Shown here in pieces: positions 1 to 25,365 of a stretch of DNA of 64,000 nucleotides. A program made the translations under genes and the position numbers. Each line of letters opens with the position of its first letter. Position 1 is the stretch's first letter. Below the pieces are notes generated by a model, which was not told the DNA's origin, ran no database searches, and saw nothing but the letters and a program-made list of their open reading frames with translations. The stretch is taken from positions 62,001 through 126,000 of the forward strand of contig PUQB01000233.1 in the NCBI GenBank assembly GCA_003024785.1, written 5' to 3'. Origin of the DNA: Selaginella tamariscina (taxonomy: Eukaryota > Streptophyta > Lycopodiopsida > Selaginellales > Selaginellaceae).

Positions 1-760
1 CAGACACACACACACACACATATAGCGGACACTAATAACTTATTTGTGGTTTAATAAAATTATAGAGCTATTAAATTATAAATATTTTATTTATATTTTC
101 TTCAACGTATAAGAAAGTAATGAAAAAGATTTTATTTGTTGAATGCTCACTAAATTCATGAAACATCATAATATTTAATATTTTAATATATACCTCATTA
201 ATTTATATTTTAAAAATTAATTTACGCCCTTTCTAAAGTATTTAAATTATTTTAAATTCAATTTAATTATTATCTTAAATTTATGAGGTTAAGGTGACTT
301 AAGGGTTTAAATTAGAGATAAATTTATTAAATTAAGAATAATAATTAAATTAAAAAATAAATTCACTATGTCAAGAGTAATAACTAAGTTAACGATTTAA
401 CTTAGAGATAAATTTATTAAATTAAAAACAATAAAAATTCAATTTAGAGATAAACTTGCGAAGTTAAGGATAACAACTAAGAATAAATTTATTAAACTAA
501 AAATAATAATTAAATTAAAAATTATTTAAATAGTTAAGTCTAAGCATTAATAAACTTCAAAATTCAAGAATGAACCCACCAAGTTAAAGATACTGACTAA
601 ATTAAAATTTTCATTTAAAAATAAATTCACTATAAAAAATAATAACTTAATTAAGAGTTAATAAGTTATTATTAATTAATTAAGCCCACCAATGGTGATG
701 TACTAGTATATACATATATATATATATAGTTTTTACCAGTAGAAGTAATTATTTTAACAG
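1..760. other. AT-rich flank, no gene seen
   Basis: Very AT-rich DNA 3' of the GDH gene, made of near-repetitive words such as AAATTTATTAAATTA. No ORF or exon-like block is visible. A short TATA run lies near 710-728. Confidence 0.6.
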
Positions 761-4690
<3,930 letters not shown>

Positions 4691-4699
4691 TGAAAACAT

Positions 4700-5180
4700 A
4701 CATAGAAAACTATATCCAAAAAATTAAAAAATGTATATAATAAACTTACACTTTGAAAGAATGAACAATGCTGGAGCAAATATATATTATACATGTCCTT
4801 ATAAATATATGAAGACAAAGGCAAAAAGTGTGTTGCATACACTTTTTGTGTGATCACGGAACTTTTTTAACATATATAAATTGCTTATATACGTTTAGTA
4901 TATAAAGTATTATGATAAATATAGAAACATACTAACACACGTACGTACACAGATGAATATGCATATTGAAAGTACAGTAGCTGCATGAAGTATTTTACCT
5001 GGCAATGATATATACGTATAACATTATTGACACTAGACTACATAATACATCGACTATATATGCATGTGTACGAATACGTATGTACATCATAGACACAGAT
5101 GTACTAAATACGTTTGTAGGTGTCTACATATAATTGTGTGTATATGTTAAATCCATACATGATGTAATATTAATACGTGA
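4700..5180. other. Intergenic, no gene seen
   Basis: AT-rich sequence with TATA and TACGTA-like words between GDH and the TIO remnant. No exon is recognisable. Confidence 0.5.
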
Positions 5181-5189
5181 TTCTTAAAC

Positions 5190-6920
5190 ATAACATATAA
5201 AGTATGAATATATATATATATAAAAGCTGAAGTTAACAATAGAATATGAGTGGTCCATTTCATGTCGCCGAAAACAAGACATTATTGTCGCACAAACGGA
5301 AGCACTGACTAAAGAGTTTCCGACACATTTTAAATGTGACATACGTATATACATTTGTGTGTGGTGTGTGTGTGTGTGACGGCACAGAAAACCTTGATTG
5401 GAGATCCTGAAAAGCTTACAAAAGCATATTCCAGCCTTATTTGGATCCTGGAATATATATATAATCATTTATACACACATCCATAATCTACATAGTATAT
5501 ATGTACATAGCATACACAACTTTGAGTGCTAATATATGGATTCCAGAATATCCATCATTATGTAATAGCAATTTACAGGCTTAAAGTATTTAAAAGAATC
5601 CACCCTCATGTAAGTATATGTGTACAAACGTATGACACTTGTACTTGCATACAACAAATATATATAACACAAAATTTATATTTTTTAAATCTAATAGAAA
5701 CAAAAACAAACAATATATTAAAGTGATATATATTATATATTGATTGAGGAACTTAGTAATGGTCGGATCCGTGGAACCTTTGAGCTGTAGCACATTCATT
5801 ATATGCATGTCCTATAATACATGCGTATTTGTATATCACAGCACAAATATGCTTACATAAATTACACACACACGTGTATATGCAAATACACGGCTGTATA
5901 CAATGCATATATACGACTATGTGTGTTTAAGATAATATTTACCTGAAGGACACGGAAAAGCTCGGGAGTTGCGAAGATAGTGCATGCACGGAGAACATAT
6001 ATGATGCCCACGGGGAATAAAGCAAGGGACTATTATTTCGTTTCTCCCAAAGTGCCAATCTTCTATTGCTTGGATCAAACCCTTGACAAATATATAGATA
6101 TAGATATATCTCTGTGTGTGTGTGCGCGCACGCGTGCATGTAGATATCCACATTGACCACATATAACAATACCACACATGCAACATACATATAAGCATAT
6201 AAACGTATAAAAATATAAAAATATAAAAATATATTGAATGCCTGTGCGTATAGACATACATGCCAGTGTCAATGTGAATGCGTACGTGTGCACCACACCA
6301 CTAGATGACTCTTTGAACGCTCCTTTCTCAGTATATTGCCACTCCACACATGTATACATACATACATACATACATATATCACATTGCATCCTATACGATA
6401 GGAGGTACATTATACACAACATAAGATACAAACACACATCGTACAAAACACAAACACGTGTATATGTTATGATAATTAACTTGTATGTCTCTTCTTTATG
6501 CATATTTTTATCCTCATGTACGAAGTAAATATAGATATGTATGTATATACATATACATTATATAGGATGCATTTACAACTATATATAACCACCTTCGGAG
6601 ATATCCTATGAGAAGCTCTGAGCAAGTTAACTAGAGCGAAATGGAGCAATATAAATAGATTTTCGTTATTTGTAAAACGTATTGGCACAATATCTAAAAC
6701 ATGTAATATACATCCAATGTGTGCTATTGTATGTATATTAAGTTTATCGCACCTAGCTTAGTAGAAATTTGTATAACATACTATAATTTATACAAATACA
6801 CATATATTTATATATTCATATTTAAATTCACATATAACTAATTAATATGTTACTAACCTGTTCGGTAACAAATGGTCCCCGTCCAGAAAGCAAGACCCCC
6901 ACATAACTAGTGGACTATAA
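5190..6920 (-). pseudogene. Decayed tandem remnant of TIO 3' exons
   Basis: Blocks on the minus strand match exons of the full TIO gene in the same order. About 6860-6905 matches exon 22, 6588-6660 exon 23, 6295-6345 the middle of exon 24, 5940-6075 exon 31 (the P-E-L-F-x-V region), and 5755-5805 the start of exon 32. A piece at 5390-5450 resembles the KAGIC part of exon 18 but is out of order. The exons between 24 and 31 are missing and the rest is heavily substituted. It lies just downstream of the intact gene, so a partial tandem duplication is the simplest origin. No open frame survives across blocks. Confidence 0.65.
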
Positions 6921-6924
6921 AGAT

Positions 6925-8160
6925 AAAGGAAACAACATACATAATCCACATTCTACAAGTTAGTAACGGTGGGAACCAACACAAATATACATGTATGTCT
7001 AAACTGTATACGATCAAACACAGAGACAATGCAAAATACACACAATCGTGTGTATATATACAAATGCCTATATTGATACACATCCACATATTTTAAAAGT
7101 ATAAATACGTGGTTAGACATGTCCATATGCTAAACACGTAGATTACTTATGCTAAGTGATATTCTGTGCCCACATATCCGTGCGCGCGAGCGCACGGGTA
7201 CTTTTCAGAAGTGACATTTACTGGCTTCCGTTATTCGAACTTATGTATATAACGACCTGGATGTCATCTCTCTCACACACACACACGCACGTGTGTGTGT
7301 ATGTATATATATATATATATATATTCCACTAAAATCCATGAATATCTCATCCGTTATACCCAAATATTGAACAAAACCGCCTAATATACACATATATCAC
7401 ATGATAGCAGCTATAAACACTTGAATATATTAAGAATATCATGTGGCAAGTAATCATTTAGTTGACACTTATTTCGTGTAGATTTTAAACTAGATATATC
7501 CATGAATATACTAATAGTATTTTATATGCATGTGGCAGATGATATAAGAAAATACAATATAATTATTTTAAAATTTATTTTAATATTAATCTGTATTTTT
7601 AAAATGTAAAATTTTATAAAAATTGGCATATATTAATAATATTTTATGTACACGTGACATTATAATTTAATTGGTTTAATTGCAATTTAAAACTGGATAA
7701 TATTCTTACTACAACGTACATCCGTTATATATGTGTGTTGTACGAAGATGTATGTGCGTTATACACACGGACGTGCACATATTGTGTATGTGTACATGTT
7801 AACTTTAATGTCTAAAGTGCTAGAAAAACATGCGTAAAATATCATCCTTTATATATAATAATATATATATCATCAAGTGACATGTATAACAATATCTATC
7901 CTATGACCTTAGACATACATACAGATATTAAGTTGCTTATCTGTATATAGATCCCAGAATATACACCATACATATATCCCACATATGAACATATCAGAGA
8001 AATATTCAAAATGTGATTGAAATATTACATCATATATATACATACCTTTACTGAAACCATTTGGCTTCCTTCCTTGAAGAGTGCTCGAATCTGTAGATGT
8101 AGACACACGCTTGCTATATACATTCATGTGTACACATAAATGTAATAATAATACCTTTTA
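6925..8160. other. TIO 3' flank, shared with the inverted copy
   Basis: No gene of its own. Segments near 7250-7700 and 7830-8100 recur inverted at about 22390-22050 and 21920-21730, so this flank was part of the duplicated unit. It contains CA/TG and TA runs (7270-7325). Confidence 0.5.
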
Positions 8161-18029
<9,869 letters not shown>

Positions 18030-18134
18030 CCCTGCGCAGATCTTACCCTAGCTCGAGCGGGAAAAAACAGGACATTCAAAACCCTCTGTTCCTAGGGTTC
18101 TTCAACTTTTTTTTCAAAATTATAAGGCTGTTAT

Positions 18135-18225
18135 GGGAATCGAAACAGGCCGAAAAAAGGGGGAAAATAAGCCCTAGAGGAATCGAAACAGGACCGAAAA
18201 AAGGGGGAAAATAAGCCCTAGAGGA
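18135..18225. repeat. Two-copy tandem repeat of about 46 bp in the TIO 5' region
   Basis: The word GGAATCGAAACAGG plus the following A6G5 block and AAATAAGCCCTAGA occurs twice head to tail, 105-200 bp upstream of the TIO start codon. It lies in the 5' leader or promoter. Confidence 0.8.
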
Positions 18226-18273
18226 GGGCGCTGTAGATGTTGTCAGCGGGATTTTCAATCAGCTTTCTTTTAT

Positions 18274-18690
18274 AAGTATATCATCTCTTCTCAATGGTGC
18301 TGTAGCAGTATAGTTTGGAATTAAACTTGAGGCCATGAAAATAATATAAAACATAAAAATTCTATAGTGTGTATAGTTGATGGAAATTAGCAGATATAAT
18401 GTGTTATTGCCATATATTATATACAGATGTTCTCAGTGGGATTTTTAATTGGCTTTCTTTTGCAGATGTAAATGCGTGTGTAGTACATGGCATTTGCATT
18501 TATAAAAGAAAGCCGATTAAAAATCCTGCTGAGAAATATTTGTGTGCAGTACATGGCGACAGCACATTATATTTGCTGATTTCCGTCAATTATATACATC
18601 ACAGGATTTTTATATTTTGTATTATTGTTATGGCCTTGAATTTAATTCCAGACTGTATGACTACAACACCATTGAGAAGAGGTGGTATCT
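18274..18690 (+). ncRNA. Long imperfect foldback, candidate hairpin RNA locus
   Basis: The left arm (18274-18461) is the inverted counterpart of the right arm (18504-18690), with a 42-nt loop. Over the 120 aligned bases 18306-18425 against 18541-18660 I count 91 matches and 29 differences, of which 27 are transitions. For plus-strand RNA 19 of the 29 would be G.U pairs. The right arm belongs to the adjoining F-box/kelch-like fragment in sense orientation, so the foldback arose by inverted duplication of gene sequence. A further direct copy of the arm tip lies at 18240-18271. Transcription is not shown by the sequence. Confidence 0.6.
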
Positions 18691-19345
18691 GCTTTCCGTA
18701 GTGTTAGTGTTCCGATGGTACTGCAGGTGTAAAATAGGATTTACTGACGTGTAAGTTTCTTGACTTGCTGACGTGGTAAGAATTGTCTCCACGTTGTTTT
18801 AGGTACCTTCTTCTGGTGGCACAGAATGGACTCGCGTGCTTTTCGGAGGTTAATCATTACTTGGGCGGTGAACTTGTATAGAACCGTGAATCCTGTTACA
18901 GGAGCTTGGGGGCATGAGATCCCTGCCCAAGAAGTCAGGTAATACATATTTTACAGTGTGTGTGTGTGTGTAATTATATATTATTAGGCATGTGATTGGA
19001 TTTACCAATCAGAAGTTGTTCTTCTATAATGACACTGAGATTGGTGTAAGCACATTTGACGTAGTGTCAGCCTTGTTCCTACCAGGAACCTATGGTTATA
19101 CGACAAGCCGAGGAGCAATCCGGTTTATGCGCTTACTGAGGGTTTGTCTGTGTGTGTGGGTATCTTACATTGTTTTTCTTTTAATTACTGACGTTATTTA
19201 CCGTAATTACATTGTGTTTTATAATCTCGAGACTGAGGAATGGACTTATAAACCGTTTGACACCTCGTGTGACGCCGTTCACGATCCTGACGATTTCAGT
19301 CCTCCAAGTTGGGAACGATCTTCCAAGGTGATTTATTATATAGCT
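18504..19345 (+). pseudogene. F-box/kelch-associated protein fragment
   Basis: Pieces in different frames fit the C-terminal part of plant F-box/kelch proteins: RLYDYNTIEKRWYLL (18640-18690), RYLLLVAQNGLACFSE (18800-18850), NPVTGAWGHEIPA (18887-18925), IGFTNQKLFFYND (18992 on), and YIVFYNLETEEWTYKPFD (19207-19262). These proteins are usually substrate receptors of SCF ubiquitin ligases. No F-box is convincingly visible, the frame changes several times, and the 5' portion is duplicated in inverse orientation, so I read it as a broken gene. The right edge abuts the inverted TIO copy. Confidence 0.5.
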
Positions 19346-22300
19346 GTAAATGCGATCTTCCAAGGTGGTTTATTATATAGTTGTAAATGCATCGTATATA
19401 ATGTATATGTACACACACATATATATACGCACTTCCTACATGAGTCTAATTATCATAATATATACACATTGTGTTTGTATCTTATGTATGTAGTATAATG
19501 TACCTCCGTATTACATACTATCATAGAGGATGCAATGTGCTATACGTATGTATGTATGTATACATGCGGACGCTTGCGCGCAGAGCGCAAGTATATCAAC
19601 TTAATGGAGTTTATGAAGGTGGTGTCGTCTTATCACCGACAGGAGTCGCAATATACTGCTGTCTGCCAGGGAAAGCTTTCTGGGATATCCTATGCACTTA
19701 ATGGAGTCTATGAAGGTGGTGTCGGGTTATCAACGAGGTAATATGCCGGGCGGAGCTTTCCGGGATATTCTTCTGAGAAAGCATCCTCTGCAGACGTTGT
19801 TAAGTGCGTCATCTATTGCGAGTACAGGTGTGTGTGCGTGTGCGTGTGCGTGCGTGTGTGAGCATGCAAAGACATGCACGCAGATTAAGCTACATGCATG
19901 CTATATAAGCACCATAAAGCATCTCCTACTTCTAAACTTATATATATTATACATAGACATACATGCAGACATGTATAATTGCTCGTTTTTCAGGCTTGGG
20001 AAGGATACAACGGAGGATTTCTGGGGTTGCTCAGCTAACTCACAGGGTTTTGGATGTTTTGGAGTTCCCATTCACTCTACAAAATTCTGATAGTTGCCGT
20101 GGTAAACTATATTATATTACATACTATTTATTACAAAAGATATGGTTATGCTGAATATGTATAAGCTAGATTTGTTAGTTCACGCACACACATACTGGTT
20201 GTTATTTTGTTAGGTGCTTCAACATCTTCTTCTGGTGTTAACGGGAACTCTCCTGGAGGAAAACGTAACGAGAATGAGCTTGCAAGAGTTATTGGTGCAA
20301 ACATGTCAAAATACTGGCAGTTTCTACAAGAGGTGTGTTGGAGCGGACACATATACACATACAGAGGTACATGCAAGGATAAAGCACATGCATATTGTGT
20401 GTGTTAGTTATTGTATGTGTGTTTAGCAGTATAACTTCCTCTATGGTATCTAGTATGGGTGGTATATGTGTGCCTTCTGTGTGTGCATGAGACATACACA
20501 TACATATGTACATATATGCATGTGTATGTATACATACAGTCACGTACATACATCGCATACAAAACACCGTATACATACACGTACAATCATACAACATACA
20601 TACACACATGCATACGACTCATATAGAATATCCAGTGTCGGGCTGCGTCACCAATCGTGAGATGCCTGGATATGCTTAATCTGAACGATACGAGCAAACC
20701 AGTGTCCTTCATTTCAAGAATGGTGCAAAACTCAATCGAAGTGGTTAAGGAATCCGCTCACGATGGCGAGGCTACTGGATCCTTTAAGTCTTAAAGACGT
20801 TGTTTTAGACGTCTTAATGACGGTCTCAAATCTGGCTTGCATGTCTAAGGTATGTTGATATACGTGTAGGTGTATATTTCTTTATATATGTATGTTGGTA
20901 TGCATGAATGTATGTAGGTGTTGTGTTTTGTGTGTGTGCGTGTGTGTGTATAGACACATACATATACATGTATATGTGTGTATGCTTACGGGAGTTACTT
21001 GAGGTATTGTAAAATATGGATATCTGTATATTACAGGACACACACACACACACACGTATTTTATTGTGCTACACTCTATCTTTTGCATATATAATTATGT
21101 TTATGTTTATAGTAATTGATATATACATCTATAGAAATGCACACGCCTTGATTCTATATCTGCAAATAAGGAACTGTTAATACAAACACACACCACATAT
21201 ACATATAGTAACGACAAGTGATAGCAGATTGTGCATCTGTTGCACTCTCGCCAGGGAGTAAACGCAGAATCGTGGGCAACATGTGAATACATGCTCCGGG
21301 CAGTACCCTCGGACTCCTGGACTTTTCCGTGTCCTTCTTCAGGTAAACATTCATATACTTCAATTGCGTGTGTACACACACAGGTGATCATATATGTATA
21401 TATATATATATACATATAAATGTGTATATACATATTCTGCTGTTAATGTGTTTTCAAAAGGGATGATGGAAATCACTTCTTTACAGTGGAACGCATGTGA
21501 AATGGATAATAATAATAATACTGGTTAATTTATTTAGATAATAATAATATCGAAATACACAGCATTATAAGCATACATGTATACACGTATATTATCGTGT
21601 ATTACATACACACAATGATGTGAACTAAGTGTTCTACAGCTCAAAAACTCCACGGATCCGACCATTATTAAGTACCTGGTTATGACAAAATTCCCTGATG
21701 TTTCGTGGAGCTGATGGTTGCAGTAAAGTAAAGGTATGTATATATATGATGTAATATTTCAATCACATTTTGAATCTTTTCTCTGATATTTTTATATGTA
21801 TGCACACAGGGATATATGTATGGTGTATATTCTATACAGATAAGCAACTTAATATCTGTATGTATGTCTAAGGTCATAGGATAGATATTGTTATGTATGT
21901 CACTTGATGTATATAAATATATTTAGACCTTAAAGTTAACATATCACATATTATATTTAGACACATACACAATGTATTTAGTATATGTGTGCGCGTATGA
22001 CGCACATACATATTCGTACAACATACATATATAACGGATGTACTATGTAGTCTAGTCAAATAATTAGGCTGTCACTTATTAATATATATATATATATTGC
22101 TTTAACATAGTGTAATAACCAGTTTTAAATTGCAATTAAACCAATTAAACATTAAATATTATTAATATATGAGTGTTTATAAAAATGTACATTTAAAAAA
22201 TACAGATTAAGACTGAAATAATTTATTTTTTTACATATGATATATTCAAATGTTTATGTGATATATGTATATATGAACCGGTTTGGCGGTTTTCCTGTAT

Positions 22301-22390
22301 AACGGATGAGCTCTTCTGGATTTTATTGGAACATATATATACACACACGTGCATGCGTGTGTGTGAGAGACATCCATAGTATGTGTGTGC
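19345..22390 (+). pseudogene. Inverted duplicate of the TIO 3' half
   Basis: Plus-strand blocks match TIO exons 23 to 32 and the 3' flank in mirror order. 19600-19835 covers exon 24 with an internal repeat of its start; 19995-20100 is exon 25; 20216-20334 exon 26; 20638-20850 exon 27; 21215-21345 parts of exons 30/31; 21630-21700 exon 32. Flank continues to about 22390. Damage is clear: exon 27 has lost about a dozen bases, exon 28 is absent, and exon 24 is rearranged. The left edge (19345-19530) is closer to the tandem remnant at 6360-6600 than to the intact gene, suggesting a mosaic origin. Confidence 0.8.
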
Positions 22391-22420
22391 GTGTGTATAT
22401 TTACACACACACATACGTGC

Positions 22421-22448
22421 AAACCCTAAACCCTATGCCGAACCCTAA
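22421..22448 (+). promoter_or_regulatory. Telo-box-like promoter motifs
   Basis: Two overlapping AAACCCTA words (22421-22435) plus AACCCTAA (22441-22448), about 70-95 bp upstream of the ATG at 22518. Telo-boxes are common in promoters of plant translation and ribosome-related genes. Confidence 0.6.
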
Positions 22449-22517
22449 TTAATCCTTTTTGCCGTTGGGGATTAGAAGTATGAATTCTTTTTAGGGATTA
22501 GCAAGATTTAGGTAAGT

Positions 22518-22766
22518 ATGGAGGGTGTGAGAGTGTTCCATATAGAACCCAGGAGCGATTGCAATTCAGTAGAGGAATGGATGAAGAAGCAAGGGCTGAA
22601 ACCGCTCACGAAGGAACCGCTCAAGAAGGAGGATCTGCCGGAGTGTCCCGTGGAGGAGTGCCCTAATTGCGGTAGCGCTCAGACCATTCTCGGCTATTCC
22701 TTGTTCGGTTGGCTGTTCCACTGTAAGTCGTGCCGCAAGAGATTCAGGCCCAGGAAGACATGTTAA
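22518..22766 (+). CDS. Small zinc-ribbon protein, 82 residues, family not recognised
   Basis: Single-exon ORF with a plausible ATG, telo-boxes upstream and AATAAA at 22785-22790, 19 bp past the stop. The N-terminal 40 residues are charged (IEPRSD, EEWMKKQGLK). The C-terminal half has CPNCG ... CKSCRKRF, a CxxC-x(17)-CxxC zinc ribbon with a hydrophobic LFGWLF stretch between the pairs. Two further cysteines (PECPVEEC) may add to it. The tail RFRPRKTC is basic, compatible with nucleic-acid binding. It ends only 129 bp before the RHON1-like start codon. I do not know the function. Confidence 0.6.
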   Translation: MEGVRVFHIEPRSDCNSVEEWMKKQGLKPLTKEPLKKEDLPECPVEECPNCGSAQTILGYSLFGWLFHCKSCRKRFRPRKTC

Positions 22767-22784
22767 AAATCTTTGTTTTTCTTC

Positions 22785-22790
22785 AATAAA
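22785..22790 (+). terminator. AATAAA polyadenylation signal
   Basis: Canonical AATAAA just after the zinc-ribbon ORF. Confidence 0.5.
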
Positions 22791-22819
22791 ACTGTTTGTT
22801 TTTCTATGAATTTCAATGA

Positions 22820-22852
22820 CTGACAGAATATTCAAGCAGCATATTCTGTCAG
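22820..22852. other. Perfect 12-bp stem-loop between tandem genes
   Basis: CTGACAGAATAT and ATATTCTGTCAG flank a 9-nt loop. It lies in the 129-bp gap between the zinc-ribbon stop and the RHON1-like ATG. Confidence 0.8.
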
Positions 22853-22895
22853 ATTAACGCGTATATTACAAAAAAATTGAGAGCGAAAGCAAGCC

Positions 22896-24879
22896 ATGGC
22901 GATGGCGCTAGGGTTAGGTTTCTCGTCCCCTCATGCGGTTGCGGGGCATGGCGGATTTCTGCCTCATCAGGGCAAGAGAAGGCGCAAGCTGCTTCTAGTA
23001 CAGGCGCTCGGTGAGGAAGAAACAGAGATCACGTCAATCCGTGGTAAGCACTATTCCAATCCGATCGTAATCTGCTCAGCATCAATGATAGAAAGAATGT
23101 AGTTTGATTGCGGATAATCACTAATCGCTTCGTAATCTGCTGATAATCTCACACTCATTTTGACGATAAACTTGCATTAAGCGCCTGTTCAGAAAACTAA
23201 CATTTTGAGATTGTTTAGAGTTTTGTTTCCAGAAAGAATGGTTTTTCTTTCTGTGTTTTAACGATGTCGTTTGGTAGATCAAACGCTCAGTACAGTTGCA
23301 AAGCGCTTCTTTAATTGGGGACGAGACGTTCACCAGCAAGCTACTCGCCAAATGCAAAAGTTCTTTCATGGTATTGCATATTATGCATTATATATGTGCG
23401 TATACTAAATGTAGTAAATTGTAAACTACACTAGTAAGCTCCGACAGTAGTAAGCTTTCATCAAAGCTGCAGTATTCATAAAATTTACTACATAAACTAA
23501 ACCGAACTGGTATCCAATGCGATTTATGAGCCCGAACTGCCTGTTTTGTAATAATTAGGAAACAAATACGAATTCTAAGTACAAATTTTGATGCAGCTTT
23601 ATGAACTCGCAGAGCTTGCAGATGGAAGCTTACTAGTGTCGTTTGGAGAACCACCAGATTCAGAGACTCGTAACAGTGTCCCACCTCGATTGCCTTCTCG
23701 ATACTCCAAACAGTTTCCATACACTGCCAAGAGAACAAAGCAGGTAAACATCCACATATATTACTTATATCATTTCGTGTATACCTATGTGGATGTATCA
23801 TATACTAACTGCTAGAGAATAGCACACATATTCGTTTAGTCTATCAAAGCACTTAGTATTGTGGCTTATAAAAGTTGGTCTAGAACAACATAGTTTAGTA
23901 GTACTGATATAGGTTTCTGATTTAAATAAAGCAGGACTGTTCATTGCCGTCGAATGGGAGGCAGTTACCACACAGGAAACCATCAACATTTTCGAAGAAG
24001 TCTCCAATAACCAATTTCACGAGGTAGTTTGTATATAGATATATAAACGTATATGTTTATATGTGTGTATAGTGACATCTGTTTCTATATTTATGTATAT
24101 AGTAGACGGAGTAAAAAGGATAACGATGGTATGCATCTTCTGGCATTTAAAGACGTAGAAATCGAAGATGCAGAAGTCATCCAAGAACATGGGAAGAAGT
24201 CCGACATGGGAAAGGACGAGAACGAAGAACATCGTGCAGAGGTATCTTATTGCTTATATCTAGAATACATTATTATGTGTATGTGTGTATGTCTGCTTTA
24301 TCATTATCTTGTCTCTGTGTGTGTGTGTGTGTGTGAAGTTATAGACTCGACAATAGTTTTTGGTCAACCTTATGTGATCTGAAAATTAATATACTGTTCT
24401 TTCTTGGAGAAGTCCAACAGGCACGAAGAAACAAATAACGTGGAGGAGAGAAAGCCCAGGCCCAAAACGGCATTCTTGCGTAAATCACCCATTCCGGAGA
24501 CAGCCAGAAGACGAAAGCCTGGTAAAAACAGCTCAGGAGCCAATAAATCAGGATTCAGCAGGTAATATACACATCAAATGTGCTCGCACCTAGATGCAGC
24601 TGTGTGTTTGTAATACAATGATGTCTGCATGTATTCATACATATGTGGGCGGTACTTACAGTGACATGTATACGTAAATGCACGCATGTGTGTGTGTGTG
24701 TGTACTACCATCTAATATTAAGCATATTCAATAGATGTATTAGAGAAGCTAAAACAGCCCAAGCTAACTAGACCAGGAACCGCATTTTCTCGTAAGTCGC
24801 CCATTTTAGAGCCCAGTAGAAGAAGCAGAAAGCCGCAAACTTCAATAGGTAAACTACCTGGGCTCTCTGTCTCTCTCTG

Positions 24880-24961
<82 letters not shown>

Positions 24962-25332
24962 ACGCACGCACACAAAAAATAATCCATTAAAGATACACAT
25001 GTATGCACAGGTACCAATGCTGATTCAACAGATGATCTAGAAAGTCCAAGCTAGTCAGTCCCAGAACTACATTTTCTCAAAAATCACCAATCCCTGAAGG
25101 AAGCAAGGGAAGCGGAAAGCCGAGTAGACCTACTCAGAATGAGGCAACGGAAGTAAGTTTCATACTGTTCTACACATTCTTTATATGTTCGTCTTTTACA
25201 TAATAATACATTTTAATTTTAGGATTTAAGAAGTGATGCAGAGCAGAAAGCAGAAGGTTCTAGTCCTCATGACTTAGTGTCGCATAGAGCAAGGTTTGTA
25301 GTATGGGTAACACTCCTCTGTGTGTGTTTGTG

Positions 25333-25365
<33 letters not shown>

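Noticed and set aside
22421..22448. Interstitial telomere repeat
   Set aside because: Only two to three AAACCCTA words at the promoter of an ORF; telo-box is the simpler reading.
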